The notes under the pieces were generated by a model. It was given only the letters and a program-made list of their open reading frames with translations. It was not told the origin of the DNA and searched no databases. Positions 37,468 to 47,361 of a stretch of DNA of 64,000 bases are shown one piece after another. The DNA lies in contig NZ_FMUJ01000001.1 of assembly GCF_900100965.1 (NCBI RefSeq), positions 296,272-360,271 on the forward strand, read 5' to 3'. This stretch comes from Variovorax sp. EL159 (lineage in GTDB: Bacteria; Pseudomonadota; Gammaproteobacteria; Burkholderiales; Burkholderiaceae_C). Made by a program: the position numbers and the translations under genes. Position 1 is the first letter of the stretch, and every line of letters starts with the position of its first letter.

Positions 37468-38589
37468 TCAGGCTTTGACGGGGTAGGCGCCAAGGACCTT
37501 GTAGAACGCGCAGAGGCCGCGCAGTTCGGCCAGCGCCGCAGCCACGTTGGGTTGCGAGGGGTGGCCGTCGAGGTCAATGTAGAAGTAGTACTCCCACTGG
37601 CCGGTGCGGGCGGGGCGCGATTCGAAGCGCGTCATCGACACGTTGTTGGCCTTCAGCGGCACCAGCAGGTCGTGCACGGCGCCGGGTCGGTTCGGCACCG
37701 AGACGATCAGGCTCGTGCAGTCGCGGCCCGAGGCGGGCGGCATGGCCAGCGTCTGCGGCAGGCAGATCACCGAGAAGCGGGTGCGGTTGTACGAATCGTC
37801 CTGGATGGCATGCGCCACGATGTGCAGGCCGAAGCGCGTGGCGGCACGCTCGCCCGCAAGCCCGGCCCAGGCCGGGTTGGTGGCGGCGAGCCGGGCGCCT
37901 TCGGCATTGCTCGAGACGGCGCGGCGCTCGGCGTTCGGCAGGTGCTTGGACAGCCAGGTCTGGCATTGGGCCAGCGCCTGCGGATGGGCCAGCACGGCCT
38001 CGATGCCTTCGAGCGAATTGCTGCTGCGCAGGAGGTGATGGCGCACCAGCAGGCTGACTTCACCGACGACATGGGTGGGCGAATGGAGGAACAGGTCGAG
38101 CGAGCGCGTGACCACGCCTTCGGTCGAGTTCTCGACGCCGACCACGCCGTACTGGGCGCTGCCCGCGGCGGTGGCATGGAACACCTCGTCGAAGCTGGCG
38201 CAATAGATCAGGTCGGCCGCGCCGCCGAAGTACTCGATGGCGGCCTGTTCGCAGAAGGTGCCTTCGGGGCCCAGAACAGCCACGCGTTGCGGCGATTCGA
38301 GGGCCAAGCAGGCCGACATGATTTCGCGCCAGATGGCGGCCACATGCAGGTCCTTGAGCGGACCCGCATTGCTCTTTTGCATCTTGTCGATGACCGCCGC
38401 GACGCGGTCGGGGCGAAAGAACGGCGTGCCCTCGCGCTTCTTGACCTCGCCGACCAGCTCGGCCACATGCGCGCGCTCGTTGAGCAGGCTGAGCAGTTGC
38501 TGGTCGAGCGAGTCGATCTGCACGCGCAGACCGGCAAGGCTTTCGGAGTTGTCGGGGGAGGAGGGCGGTGTGGGTACGGAGGCGGTCAT
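37468..38589 (-). CDS. pheA: Chorismate mutase / prephenate dehydratase (P-protein)
   Basis: 373 residues with three parts. The chorismate mutase helix bundle (about 16-100) shows LRVQIDSLDQQLLSLLNERA. The prephenate dehydratase (about 110-285) shows LGPEGTFCEQAAIEYFG, VGVENSTEGVVTRSLDLF and the TRF motif in GERAATRFGLHI. The ACT regulatory domain (about 295-370) shows SLIVSVPNRPGAVHDLLVPL and ESRPARTGQWEYYFYIDLDG, the phenylalanine-binding type. It makes phenylpyruvate and should be inhibited by phenylalanine. Confidence 0.95.
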   Translation of the reverse strand: MTASVPTPPSSPDNSESLAGLRVQIDSLDQQLLSLLNERAHVAELVGEVKKREGTPFFRPDRVAAVIDKMQKSNAGPLKDLHVAAIWREIMSACLALESPQRVAVLGPEGTFCEQAAIEYFGGAADLIYCASFDEVFHATAAGSAQYGVVGVENSTEGVVTRSLDLFLHSPTHVVGEVSLLVRHHLLRSSNSLEGIEAVLAHPQALAQCQTWLSKHLPNAERRAVSSNAEGARLAATNPAWAGLAGERAATRFGLHIVAHAIQDDSYNRTRFSVICLPQTLAMPPASGRDCTSLIVSVPNRPGAVHDLLVPLKANNVSMTRFESRPARTGQWEYYFYIDLDGHPSQPNVAAALAELRGLCAFYKVLGAYPVKA

Positions 38590-38614
38590 CGGTGCGAGCA
38601 GCTAGGGCATGCGC

Positions 38615-39745
38615 CTAGGCATGCGATCGCTCGAATTCTCGCATGTAGCCCACCAGTGCCTGCACCCCTGCCAGCGGCATGGCGTTGTAAATGCTGGCGC
38701 GCATGCCGCCGACCGACTTGTGGCCCTTGAGCTGCAGCAGCCCGGCTTCGCGCGCACCGGCCAGGAAGGCCTCGTTGCGGCCTTCATCAGCCAGGAAGAA
38801 CGGCACGTTCATGCGCGAGCGGCAGCTCGGATCGATCCGGTTGGCGTAGAAGTCGGAACCGTCGATGAAGTCGTACAGCAGCTTCGCCTTCGCGATGTTG
38901 CGTTGCTCCATGGCGGCCACGCCGGTGAGGTTGCCCTCGGTCTGCTGCAGCAGCCACTGGAACGTGAGCCCCGCCATGTAGATGCCCCAGGTCGGCGGGG
39001 TGTTGTACATGGAGTTGTTGTCGGCCACGGTCTTGTAGTTGAACGCGCTCGGGCAGATCTCGAGCGCATGGCCGAGCAGGTCGTCGCGCACGACGACGAT
39101 CGTCAGGCCGGCGGGGCCGAGGTTTTTCTGGGCGCCGCCGAAGGCCAGGCCCACGCGGCTCCAGTCGACGCTGCGCGAGGCGACGTGCGACGAAAAATCG
39201 ATGACGAGCGGCGCGTTGCTGCCGAGCGCAGCAAGGTCGGGCAACTGCTGGAATTCGATGCCGTTGATGGTCTCGTTGCTGCACACGTGCACGTACGAGG
39301 CACCCTGGCTGAGCTGCCAGGTCGAGGGATCGGGCAGTTGGGTGTGCTGGTTGTCGGCGTTGCTTGCTGCAACGCGCGCAGTGCAGTAGCGCTGCGCTTC
39401 CTTGTGCGACTTGACGCTCCAGCTGCCGGTGATCACGAAGTCGGCGGTTTTGCCGCGCGACAGGTTTAGCGGCACGATGGCGTTTTCGCCAAGCCCGCCA
39501 CCCTGCATGAACAGGATGTGGAAATGAGAGGGCACGGCCAGCAGCGTGCGGATGTCGGCTTCGGCTTGCGTGCAGATCGCGCCGAATTCCTTGCCGCGAT
39601 GGCTCATTTCCATCACGCTCATGCCGCTGCCCTGCCAGTCGAGCATTTCGGAGGCGGCGCGTTGCAGCACCGCCTCCGGCATGGCAGCCGGACCGGCCGA
39701 GAAGTTGTAGGGGCGCTTGCCGGCCGGCGTCTGCTGCTGGGTCAC
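38615..39745 (-). CDS. serC: Phosphoserine aminotransferase
   Basis: 376 residues. The start [20 protein letters not shown] is typical. The PLP lysine lies in [13 protein letters not shown], and the family stretch [18 protein letters not shown] is present. It makes O-phosphoserine from 3-phosphohydroxypyruvate, also used in pyridoxine synthesis. It overlaps no neighbour; the gap to pheA is 25 bases and to the DUF2059 gene upstream 7 bases. Confidence 0.96.
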   Translation of the reverse strand: MTQQQTPAGKRPYNFSAGPAAMPEAVLQRAASEMLDWQGSGMSVMEMSHRGKEFGAICTQAEADIRTLLAVPSHFHILFMQGGGLGENAIVPLNLSRGKTADFVITGSWSVKSHKEAQRYCTARVAASNADNQHTQLPDPSTWQLSQGASYVHVCSNETINGIEFQQLPDLAALGSNAPLVIDFSSHVASRSVDWSRVGLAFGGAQKNLGPAGLTIVVVRDDLLGHALEICPSAFNYKTVADNNSMYNTPPTWGIYMAGLTFQWLLQQTEGNLTGVAAMEQRNIAKAKLLYDFIDGSDFYANRIDPSCRSRMNVPFFLADEGRNEAFLAGAREAGLLQLKGHKSVGGMRASIYNAMPLAGVQALVGYMREFERSHA

Positions 39746-39752
39746 GTTGCTT

Positions 39753-40331
39753 TTACTTCTTGGCTGGTGCCTTGGCTGGCGCCTTGGCGGGTGCGGGTGC
39801 TTCGGTCGGGGCGCCGAGTGCCTTGGCGACGTTTTCGTCGAGTGCGCGCATCTTGGGTTCGATGCTGGCGCGGGTTTCGGTCACCAGCTTTTCCGTCAGT
39901 GCGGTCTGCATCTTCGGGTTCAGGTCCTGGTACTTCTTGCTCAGGGGCGAGTTGATCCAGGCCAGCAGTTGCTTGAGCTCGTCTTCGCTGAAGTTCTGCT
40001 CGAGCAGCGGGGTGAGGGCTGCCGGGGCCAGTTGAACGGCCTTGTCGCGCACGATCGGGTAGGCGTCGTCGAAGTACTTCTTCAGCTCGGCATCGGCGGC
40101 CTTGGCGGCAGCTTCGCGCTTGGCTTCAGGCACTTGCGTCTGCAGGTACTGCGAACCTGCCTGTGCGATCGGAGCGCTCGACTGCTCGACCAGCCCGCGT
40201 GCCAGCGATTCGATGCCGGGGCGCTGGATGTCGATGAACTGCTTGATGAGCGTGGCCTTGTCTTGGGCCATTGCAGCCATCGAGCCGCTGGCCAGGGCTA
40301 CCGTCAGAAGTGCGAGTTTGATTTTTTTCAC
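39753..40331 (-). CDS. DUF2059 exported protein
   Basis: 192 residues starting with GTG at 40331, which overlaps the gyrA stop as GTGA. The signal peptide ([20 protein letters not shown]) is cleaved after AMAQ near residue 23. The DUF2059 helical domain follows, with [20 protein letters not shown] and [17 protein letters not shown]. The last 20 residues are an Ala/Pro/Lys tail. Function is unknown. It is a standing neighbour of gyrA and serC in related bacteria, so it may matter for more than chance. Confidence 0.85.
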   Translation of the reverse strand: MKKIKLALLTVALASGSMAAMAQDKATLIKQFIDIQRPGIESLARGLVEQSSAPIAQAGSQYLQTQVPEAKREAAAKAADAELKKYFDDAYPIVRDKAVQLAPAALTPLLEQNFSEDELKQLLAWINSPLSKKYQDLNPKMQTALTEKLVTETRASIEPKMRALDENVAKALGAPTEAPAPAKAPAKAPAKK

Positions 40332-42973
40332 TGAGGATTCTCCGTTGAAGATGTGGAAGTATCGTCTGCGTCAGGCTCACTTTCGCCATTCGCGTCGTTT
40401 TCGACGATACGTTGTAGCCCGCTGAGTTTGGCGCCTTCGTCGACTCCGATCAGCGTGACGCCTTGCGTCGCGCGACCCAATTCGCGAATTTCTGCCACCC
40501 GGGTGCGCACAAGCACACCCTTATCGGTGATGAGCATGATCTCATCATCCGCATGCACGAGAGTGGCGGCGACGACCTTGCCGTTGCGCTCACTCTGTTG
40601 AATCGCGATCATGCCTTTGGTTCCGCGGCCGTGGCGCGTGTATTCCGTAATGCTTGTTCGTTTTCCGTAACCGTTTTCCGTGGCGGTGAGCACGCTTTGC
40701 TGCTCGTCCTCGGCCACCAGCATCGCGATCACGCCCTGTCCCGGGTCCAGCGACATGCCGCGCACGCCGCGGGCGTTGCGGCCCAGCGGGCGGACGTCGT
40801 CTTCAGCGAAGCGCACGGCCTTGCCGCCGTCGCTGAAGAGCATCACGTCGTGCTTGCCGTCGGTCAGTGCCGCGCCGATCAGGTAGTCGCCATCGTCGAG
40901 GTTCACAGCGATGATGCCGCCCTTGCGCGGGTTGTTGAACTCGTCGAGCGCCGTCTTCTTGACCGTGCCCATCGAGGTCGCCATGAACACGTACTGGTCG
41001 GCCGGGAAGTTGCGCTTGTCGCCGGTAAGGGCGAGGGCGACGTTGATCTTCTCGCCTTCCTGCAGAGGGAACATGTTGACGATCGGCCGGCCGCGCGAGC
41101 CGCGCGAACCCGCCGGCACTTCCCAGACCTTGAGCCAGTAGAGCCGGCCGCGGTTGGAGAAGCACAGGATGTAGTCGTGCGTGTTGGCGATGAAGAGCTG
41201 GTCGATCCAGTCGTCGTCCTTCGTGGCCGTGGCCTGCTTGCCGCGGCCACCGCGCTTTTGCGCGCGGTATTCGCCCAGGGGCTGGCTCTTGATGTAGCCG
41301 CTGTGCGAGAGCGTGACCACCATGTCGGTCGGGGTGATCAGGTCTTCGGTCGAGAGGTCGTAGGCGCTGTGCTCGACGAGGCTGCGGCGAGCGCCGAGCT
41401 TCGACTGGCCGAACTCCTGTTTGATCTCGCCGAGCTCCTCGCCAATGATGATCGAAACGCGCTCGGGCTTGGCCAGGATGTCGAGCAGGTCGTCGATCTC
41501 GGCCATGACTTCCTTGTACTCGGCAACGATCTTGTCTTGCTCGAGGCCGGTCAGGCGCTGCAGGCGCATCTGCAGGATTTCCTGGGCTTGCGTTTCCGAC
41601 AGGCGATAGAGGCCGTCGCCACCCATGCCGTACTCGCGCTCGAGGCCCTCGGGGCGGTAGTCGTCGGCATTGATCACGCCGCCATCGGCGCGCGAACGCG
41701 TGAGCATCTCGCGCACCAGCTTGCTGTCCCAGCTGCGGGTCATCAGCTCGGCCTTGGCGACCGGCGGCGTGGGTGATTCGCGGATGATGCGGATGAACTC
41801 GTCGATATTGGCCAGCGCGACCGCCAAGCCTTCGAGCACGTGGCCGCGTTCGCGGGCCTTGCGCAGCGTGAAGACGGTACGGCGGGTGACCACTTCGCGG
41901 CGGTGCTGCAGGAAGACCTCGATCAGGTCCTTCAGGTTGCACAGCTTCGGCTGGCCGTTGACCAGCGCCACCATGTTGATGCCGAAGGTGTCCTGCAGCT
42001 GCGTCTGCTTGTAGAGGTTGTTGAGCACGACCTCGGGCACTTCGCCGCGCTTGAGTTCGATCACCAGGCGCATGCCCGACTTGTCGGACTCGTCCTGGAT
42101 GTGGCTGATGCCTTCGATCTTCTTCTCGTGCACCAGCTCGGCCATGCGCTCCTGCAGGGTCTTCTTGTTGACCTGGTAGGGGAGCTCGTCAACGATGATC
42201 GCTTGGCGCTGGCCGCGGTCGATGTCCTCGAAGTGGCACTTGGCGCGCATCACGACCTTGCCGCGGCCGGTGCGGTAGCCGTCCTTCACGCCGTTGATGC
42301 CGTAAATGATGCCGGCGGTGGGGAAGTCGGGCGCGGGCACGATTTCCATCAATTCGTCGATGCTGGCCTGCGGGTTGCGCAGCAGGTGCAGACAGGCGTC
42401 CACCACCTCGTTCAGGTTGTGCGGCGGAATATTGGTGGCCATGCCGACTGCAATACCGCCAGAGCCATTCACCAGCAAATTCGGCAGCTGGCTGGGCAGT
42501 ACCTTCGGCTCTTTTTCGGAACCGTCGTAATTGTCCTGAAAGTCGACAGTTTCCTTGTCGATATCGGCCAGCATTTCGTGCGCAATTTTGGCCAGCCGGA
42601 TTTCCGTATAACGCATCGCGGCGGCGTTGTCGCCATCCACGGAACCGAAGTTGCCCTGGCCGTCGACCAGCATATGGCGCATGGAGAAGTCCTGCGCCAA
42701 CCGAACGATGGTGTCGTAGACCGACTGGTCGCCGTGCGGGTGATATTTACCGATCACGTCGCCGACGATACGGGCCGACTTCTTGTACGGCCGGTTCCAG
42801 TCGTTGTTGAGTTCGTGCATGGCGAACAGCACGCGTCGGTGCACGGGCTTGAGGCCATCGCGCGCATCGGGAAGCGCCCGGCCCACGATGACGCTCATGG
42901 CGTAATCGAGATAGCTGCTGCGCATTTCCTCTTCGAGACTGATGGGCAGGGTTTCTTTGGCGAAGGAGGTCAT
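40328..42973 (-). CDS. gyrA: DNA gyrase subunit A
   Basis: 881 residues from the ATG at 42973 with AAGGAGG upstream; the open frame reaches 43123 but without a ribosome site. The catalytic Tyr is residue 122 in [10 protein letters not shown]. The quinolone region reads [19 protein letters not shown], so position 83 is Gln (Ser in E. coli) and 87 is Asp. The C-terminal wrapping domain has the GyrA-box-like KRGGRGK near residue 560. It introduces negative supercoils with GyrB. The acidic tail ends [13 protein letters not shown]. Confidence 0.97.
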   Translation of the reverse strand: MTSFAKETLPISLEEEMRSSYLDYAMSVIVGRALPDARDGLKPVHRRVLFAMHELNNDWNRPYKKSARIVGDVIGKYHPHGDQSVYDTIVRLAQDFSMRHMLVDGQGNFGSVDGDNAAAMRYTEIRLAKIAHEMLADIDKETVDFQDNYDGSEKEPKVLPSQLPNLLVNGSGGIAVGMATNIPPHNLNEVVDACLHLLRNPQASIDELMEIVPAPDFPTAGIIYGINGVKDGYRTGRGKVVMRAKCHFEDIDRGQRQAIIVDELPYQVNKKTLQERMAELVHEKKIEGISHIQDESDKSGMRLVIELKRGEVPEVVLNNLYKQTQLQDTFGINMVALVNGQPKLCNLKDLIEVFLQHRREVVTRRTVFTLRKARERGHVLEGLAVALANIDEFIRIIRESPTPPVAKAELMTRSWDSKLVREMLTRSRADGGVINADDYRPEGLEREYGMGGDGLYRLSETQAQEILQMRLQRLTGLEQDKIVAEYKEVMAEIDDLLDILAKPERVSIIIGEELGEIKQEFGQSKLGARRSLVEHSAYDLSTEDLITPTDMVVTLSHSGYIKSQPLGEYRAQKRGGRGKQATATKDDDWIDQLFIANTHDYILCFSNRGRLYWLKVWEVPAGSRGSRGRPIVNMFPLQEGEKINVALALTGDKRNFPADQYVFMATSMGTVKKTALDEFNNPRKGGIIAVNLDDGDYLIGAALTDGKHDVMLFSDGGKAVRFAEDDVRPLGRNARGVRGMSLDPGQGVIAMLVAEDEQQSVLTATENGYGKRTSITEYTRHGRGTKGMIAIQQSERNGKVVAATLVHADDEIMLITDKGVLVRTRVAEIRELGRATQGVTLIGVDEGAKLSGLQRIVENDANGESEPDADDTSTSSTENPQ

Positions 42974-43159
42974 GAGCGAGAGGCTGGCGGCAGGAAGGCG
43001 AAATTTTACGCTGTGAGGGGTGTCGCACCGCCGCAACACTAGGCGGCTATTCCGCCTCCGTCCTACGCTTCGGGGGCGTCCAGCGGCCTGTTTGCCAAAG
43101 ACCCTATGGCACAATCGCCTCAACGTTTTGGGTGGTGGTCACTTAAAGCGTCCTTGATT

Positions 43160-43181
43160 CGCAGCGCGGCTGCGGCTTTTT
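43160..43181 (+). other. Small hairpin with T run in the ompA leader
   Basis: CGCAGC (43160-43165) and GCTGCG (43169-43174) make a perfect 6-bp stem with a 3-base loop, followed by GC and TTTTT (43177-43181), 17 bases before the ompA start. It could be a weak attenuator or a stabilising 5' hairpin, as in other ompA messages. Confidence 0.35.
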
Positions 43182-43197
43182 CCCCAAGAGGAGAACC

Positions 43198-43848
43198 ATG
43201 AAGAAACTGAATAAAGTGGCGATGATGTTTGCAGTCGCTGCGCTCGCCACTGCCGCCGGCGCGCAGACCCGTGTCACCGCTGCGGACGGCGGTCCTACGA
43301 TCGACAACTGGCAAAACGGCACCGGCGAACTGGTCTGGAAGAACGGCACCAACGAACTGTGCTGGCGCGATGCCAACTGGACGCCGGCTACCGCCGCCGC
43401 CGGTTGCGACGGCGCTCTGGTTCCTGCCGCTCCGGCCGCTGTGGCTCCGACCCCTGGCGTGACGCCTCCCGCGACGCCCGCGCAAGTCGCCGCTTCGAAG
43501 GTGACCTTCGCTGCTGACGCATTCTTCGACTTCGACAAGTCGGTTCTGAAGCCTGAAGGTCGCGCCAAGCTGACCGACCTGGTCGAGAAGATCCGTGGCG
43601 TCAACCTCGAAGTGATCATCGCTGTGGGCCATACCGACTCGATCGGCACGGTGCCTTACAACCAGCGTCTGTCGGTGCGTCGCGCTGAAGCCGTCAAGGC
43701 CTTCCTGGTCTCGAAGGGCATCGAACGCAACCGCGTTTACACCGAAGGCAAGGGCAAGTCGCAACCTGTGGCTGACAACAAGACCAAGGAAGGTCGCGCC
43801 AAGAACCGTCGCGTTGAAATCGAAGTGGTCGGCACTCGCGCCAACTAA
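43198..43848 (+). CDS. OmpA-family peptidoglycan-binding outer-membrane protein
   Basis: 216 residues; AGAGGAGA precedes the ATG. A signal peptide (KKLNKVAMMFAVAALATAAG, cut near residue 22) is followed by a short tryptophan- and cysteine-containing segment (NWQNGTGELVWKNGTNELCW), a Pro/Ala linker, and the C-terminal OmpA domain (about 98-213) with FFDFDKSVLKPEGRAKL, GHTDSIGTVPYNQRLSVRRA and GRAKNRRVEIEV. There is no N-terminal eight-strand barrel, unlike E. coli OmpA. Codon use differs from the neighbours by favouring a few preferred codons, as in highly expressed genes. A perfect terminator follows. Confidence 0.92.
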   Translation: MKKLNKVAMMFAVAALATAAGAQTRVTAADGGPTIDNWQNGTGELVWKNGTNELCWRDANWTPATAAAGCDGALVPAAPAAVAPTPGVTPPATPAQVAASKVTFAADAFFDFDKSVLKPEGRAKLTDLVEKIRGVNLEVIIAVGHTDSIGTVPYNQRLSVRRAEAVKAFLVSKGIERNRVYTEGKGKSQPVADNKTKEGRAKNRRVEIEVVGTRAN

Positions 43849-43870
43849 TCATTCGATTCCATCGATGATG

Positions 43871-43897
43871 AAAACCCCGCCAAGGCGGGGTTTTTTT
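43871..43897 (+). terminator. Rho-independent terminator of the ompA-type gene
   Basis: AAAACCCCGCC and GGCGGGGTTTT form a perfect stem around a 2-base loop, ending in a run of seven T residues, 23 bases after the stop. Confidence 0.93.
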
Positions 43898-43976
43898 ATG
43901 CCTGTCGAATTGACACTCCATCGCTTGTCATGCCCCAGCAGTGTTTGCGGGCCATTGCTCGTTTCATAATCGCCCT

Positions 43977-44705
43977 ATGACAGAAAACGTGAATGCCGAT
44001 CCGGCCGAGCTGGCCAAGTTTTCAGAACTTGCGCATCGCTGGTGGGATTTGGAGAGTGAATTCCGCCCATTGCATGAAATCAATCCATTGCGCCTTGAAT
44101 GGATAGACGGTATTGCACCTATTTCACAGCGCCGTGCACTGGATATCGGTTGCGGCGGTGGGATCTTGGCCGACTCGATGGCGCGAAAAGGCGCAGAGGT
44201 GCTCGGCATCGACCTCGCCGGCAAGGCGCTCAAGGTGGCTCAGCTGCATGCCCTCGAAGCCGGCACGCGCGGCGTCAAGTACCGCGAGATCAGCGCCGAG
44301 GCGCTGGCTGCCGAGCAGCCTGGCAGCTTCGACGTTGTCACTTGCATGGAAATGCTCGAGCATGTGCCGCAGCCAGCTTCGGTGATCCAGGCTTGCGCCA
44401 CGTTGGTCAAGCCAGGCGGCTGGGTGTTTTTCTCGACGATCAACCGCAATCTGAAGGCCTTCATGCTTGCGATCGTGGGCGCCGAGTATGTTCTTGGCAT
44501 GCTGCCTCGCGGAACCCATGAGTATGCAAAGCTGATTCGTCCCAGCGAACTCGCCGCCTATTGCCGTGCGGCCGGCCTGGATCTGCGTGCTACCCGTGGC
44601 CTGGAGCACAACCCGTTGACCCGGCGCTACTGGCTCAGCGCAGACACCAGTGTCAACTACATGTTCGCGACGCAAAAGCCGCCGTCGCCGGATTCGCAGG
44701 GATGA
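43977..44705 (+). CDS. ubiG: Ubiquinone biosynthesis O-methyltransferase
   Basis: 242 residues from the ATG at 43977; an earlier GTG at 43941 has no support. UbiG features: [20 protein letters not shown] and INPLR near the start, the SAM motif [31 protein letters not shown], and the late [17 protein letters not shown]. It carries out both O-methylations of ubiquinone synthesis. The stop overlaps the gph start (ATGA). Confidence 0.96.
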   Translation: MTENVNADPAELAKFSELAHRWWDLESEFRPLHEINPLRLEWIDGIAPISQRRALDIGCGGGILADSMARKGAEVLGIDLAGKALKVAQLHALEAGTRGVKYREISAEALAAEQPGSFDVVTCMEMLEHVPQPASVIQACATLVKPGGWVFFSTINRNLKAFMLAIVGAEYVLGMLPRGTHEYAKLIRPSELAAYCRAAGLDLRATRGLEHNPLTRRYWLSADTSVNYMFATQKPPSPDSQG

Positions 44706-45370
44706 AAGCTGCTTCGACACAGGCAGTGCTGTTCGACTTGGACGGCACGTTGATAGACAGCGCCCCCGATCTGGGGGCTGCCGCCGACAAGATGCGTACC
44801 GATCGCGGCCTCGCTTCGTATCCATTGGAGCGTTACAGACCCATGGCCGGGGCCGGGGCGCGAGGCATGCTGGGGGTGGCGTTCGACATCACGCCTGAGG
44901 CACCGGAGTTTGCCGAGTTGCGGGAAGAGTTCTTCGTCGCCTACGAGCGGCGCATGTTGCTCAACACGCACGTGTTTGATGGCGTCCAGGCCTTGATCGA
45001 GGCAATCCAAGAGCGCGGATTGCTTTGGGGTGTCGTCACCAACAAGTCCGCTCGTTTCACCGATCCTCTGACCGGCGCGATTCCTCTCTTTGCCACAGCG
45101 CGCGCAATCGTGAGCGGAGACACCACCCCATTCGCCAAGCCGCACCCGGAGCCGCTGCATGAGGCGGCGCGTCGGTTGGGTGTTGCGGCCGATGCCTGCA
45201 TTTACGTTGGCGACGACGAGCGCGACATCATCGCCGGGCGCGCTGCCGGCATGCGGACCGTTGCGGCCACCTACGGCTACATGGGCTCCCAGGCCGATGC
45301 GGCGCTCTGGAAGGCCGATGCCTCAATCTCTTCGCCCCTTGAGCTCTTGAAGTTTCTCAATAGCGCCTAA
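44702..45370 (+). CDS. gph: Phosphoglycolate phosphatase (HAD superfamily)
   Basis: 222 residues from the ATG at 44702, overlapping ubiG by 4 bases. HAD motifs are seen in order: [15 protein letters not shown] (nucleophile Asp), [23 protein letters not shown] and [17 protein letters not shown]. It dephosphorylates 2-phosphoglycolate. In this family ubiG-gph neighbours are common. The tmRNA gene begins 12 bases after its stop. Confidence 0.93.
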   Translation: MKAASTQAVLFDLDGTLIDSAPDLGAAADKMRTDRGLASYPLERYRPMAGAGARGMLGVAFDITPEAPEFAELREEFFVAYERRMLLNTHVFDGVQALIEAIQERGLLWGVVTNKSARFTDPLTGAIPLFATARAIVSGDTTPFAKPHPEPLHEAARRLGVAADACIYVGDDERDIIAGRAAGMRTVAATYGYMGSQADAALWKADASISSPLELLKFLNSA

Positions 45371-45382
45371 AATAGAAGGCTT

Positions 45383-45769
45383 GGGGCTGCACTGGTTTCG
45401 ACGTGGGTTCGGAGTCGCAGCGGGGCATGTCGAGCTGAATGCGCTCGTAAAACAGATTCAAACAAACTAACTGCAAACGACGAACGTTTCGCACTCGCTG
45501 CTTAATTGCCAGTGAGCTTTGCAACAGCAGGCCGATGGGCTGGGCAAGGGGGTGACAGAGCAATCTGAAACCTCCCGGCTGCAAAGATAATTACATGGGC
45601 TGGCTCCGATCCGGGTACCTTGGGTCGGGGCGAGAAAATAGGGTGCTGGCGTCCGGTTTAGCGTGTGACTGCGCGACTCCGGAAGCGAGACTTAAATCAG
45701 ATCACTAAACATGTAGAACTGCGCGATGAAGGCTTGCGGACGGGGGTTCAAATCCCCCCAGCTCCACCA
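45383..45769 (+). ncRNA. ssrA: Transfer-messenger RNA (tmRNA)
   Basis: 387 bases. The 5' GGGGCTG pairs with the 3' CAGCTCC that precedes ACCA, forming the tRNA-like acceptor stem with encoded CCA. The 3' T-arm GGGGGTTCAAATCCCCCC is next to it. The tag frame begins at GCA 45473 and ends at TAA 45503-45505, giving ANDERFALAA, a typical betaproteobacterial tag ending ALAA. tmRNA frees stalled ribosomes and marks the unfinished protein for proteolysis. The whole molecule is intact. No second copy of its 3' end was seen that would mark an integrated island. Confidence 0.98.
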
Positions 45770-45780
45770 ACACAACGTCC

Positions 45781-45815
45781 AAGGGCGTTCACTGAAGTTC
45801 AGTGAACGCCCTTTT
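45781..45815 (+). terminator. Long-stem terminator of ssrA
   Basis: GGGCGTTCACTGAA (45783-45796) pairs perfectly with TTCAGTGAACGCCC (45798-45811), followed by a run of T. It starts 12 bases after the tmRNA. Confidence 0.9.
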
Positions 45816-46151
45816 TCATTGGGAAATCGGCTCTCCATCGTGCGAGGGCGTTCGACGTGATTTGCTAGGAGCCGAGGCTGAACCGGAGGCAGTCGGGCGG
45901 AAGTTGTGTTGATCGCCGTCGAAAACTACCTCTTCGGATCAGAGATTGGCGAAGTCCAGCACGGATAGATCGCCTCCCACGAAGCGCATAACAGTTGCTC
46001 TGTGATCGCCGCAGGGTAGTGAGGGAGGTTCCTGCGCCTGGTGTGCATAGCGGCAGTCAATAGCATTTTTACTGATATCTCATAGAAATATTGCAAATAT
46101 ATTTAAAGGATATCAAGGCCAAAACCTCTACCGCTACCCAAGGAGCAACTC
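45816..46151. other. Gene-free region between ssrA and the DapA-type gene
   Basis: About 336 bases without a recognisable gene. One short frame (ending TAG near 45968) reads AEVVLIAVENYLFGSEIGEV plus a few residues and looks like a protein fragment, but I cannot assign it. The last 100 bases turn AT-rich and hold the likely promoter and a small palindrome ahead of the gene at 46152. Confidence 0.5.
46088..46100. promoter_or_regulatory. AT-rich inverted repeat upstream of the DapA-type gene
   Basis: ATATT (46088-46092) and AATAT (46096-46100) flank GCA, inside a wider AT-rich stretch with GATATC on both sides (near 46074 and 46109). It lies about 55-65 bases upstream of the ATG at 46152 and could be a GntR- or LysR-type operator. 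No regulator gene is adjacent. Confidence 0.35.
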
Positions 46152-47069
46152 ATGAGCAACCCGCGCTGGCAAGGCATCTTCCCCGCCATCACCACCAAGT
46201 TCCACGCCGACGAAAGCATCGACGCCGAGGGCACCGCCCGCCACATCGACTTCCAGATCCGCAACGGCATCCACGGCCTCGTCACCTGCGGCTCGCTCGG
46301 CGAAGCCAGCACGCTGACGCTCGAAGAAAAACTGCAGGTCGCCAAGATCGCACTGGACGCCGCCGATGGCCGCATCCCGGTGCTGGCCAACGTGTCGGAA
46401 ACCAGCACGCGCGAGGCACTGCGCTATGTCGATGGCGCCAACAAGCTCGGCGTGGCCGGCTTCATGGTGATGCCCTCGGTGATCTACGTGGCCGATGCGC
46501 GCGAAGCGATGCTCAACGTGCGCACCATCGCCAACGCCGCGCAGAAACCCATCATGGTCTACAACAACCCGGTGGCCTATCGCGTCGACCTGAAGCCGCA
46601 GCACATGGTCGAGCTGGCCGACTGCGAATGGATCGCAGCCATCAAGGAAAGCACCGACGACATCCGCCGCATCACCGACCTGCGCAACACGGTGGGCGAC
46701 CGCTACCAGCTGTTCCTGGGCGTGGAAGACCTGGCCTACGAAGGCCTGGCCCTCGGCTGCGATGGCCTGCTGGCCGGCGTCGGTTGTGCCTTCCCGCGCG
46801 AGACAGTGGCGCTGTACGACCTGATGAAGGCGGGCAAGTTTGCCGAAGCGCTCAAGCTCTACCAGTGGATGACGCCGATGCTGCACCTGGACGTGTCGAC
46901 CAAGCTCGTGCAGAACCTGAAGCTCATCGACGTGCTGGTGGGCGTGGGCAGCGAGCACATGCGCCGTCCGCGCTTGCCGCTGATCGGCGAGGAGCGTGCA
47001 TTCATCGAAGGCGTCGTCAAGCGCGCACTGGCGACGCGGCCGGCGCAGTATCAATCCGTCGTCGGGTAA
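46152..47069 (+). CDS. DapA/NanA-superfamily class I aldolase or dehydratase
   Basis: 305 residues from the ATG at 46152 after CAAGGAG. The TIM-barrel Schiff-base lysine is Lys165 in AAIKESTDD and the conserved Tyr is residue 137 in MVYNNP. The substrate loop reads [11 protein letters not shown] (residues 46-56), not the GTTGE of true DapA, so the substrate is probably a keto-sugar acid or hydroxyproline-derived compound and not pyruvate plus aspartate semialdehyde. The housekeeping dapA is expected elsewhere. It stands with an MHS-type transporter downstream, suggesting a small catabolic unit for an imported acid. Confidence 0.82.
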   Translation: MSNPRWQGIFPAITTKFHADESIDAEGTARHIDFQIRNGIHGLVTCGSLGEASTLTLEEKLQVAKIALDAADGRIPVLANVSETSTREALRYVDGANKLGVAGFMVMPSVIYVADAREAMLNVRTIANAAQKPIMVYNNPVAYRVDLKPQHMVELADCEWIAAIKESTDDIRRITDLRNTVGDRYQLFLGVEDLAYEGLALGCDGLLAGVGCAFPRETVALYDLMKAGKFAEALKLYQWMTPMLHLDVSTKLVQNLKLIDVLVGVGSEHMRRPRLPLIGEERAFIEGVVKRALATRPAQYQSVVG

Positions 47070-47099
47070 TCCTCCAGGCCAACGCCCCCGCTCTGCGCA

Positions 47100-47203
47100 T
47101 GACCGAGACCATCGTCAGTGCCGAGGCCACGGCCGCTTCCGACGGCGCGAATCTGCTGATGAACCATCTGGCGCACGTTGCGCGCCGAGTCATCGACACC
47201 TGA
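47100..47203 (+). pseudogene. Short reading-frame remnant
   Basis: A 34-codon frame from ATG at 47100 (starting [20 protein letters not shown]) ends at a stop at 47203. It has no clear ribosome site and matches nothing I recognise. Its regular composition and its place inside the 292-base gap between the aldolase and transporter genes suggest the start of a lost gene, but it may be noise. Confidence 0.2.
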
Positions 47204-47361
47204 GCACTCCTCAGGCTCGCCTCGCAGGATTCGCGTTCTGCGAGGCCTTCCCGCGCGAAAGAACCCTTGCTCACGGACTTGGCGCGAGTCGGCTGCCGCC
47301 ATCTCGTGGACGGGGATTTCTGCGCGCATTTTTCTCACTTTCCTTTCGAGGATCCGTTCCC

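Noticed and set aside
45383..46151. A genomic island integrated at ssrA
   Set aside because: No direct repeat of the tmRNA 3' end and no integrase were seen in the window.
46996..47361. An N-terminally extended MFS transporter
   Set aside because: The extension overlaps the aldolase gene in another frame and would precede the first membrane helix with random sequence.
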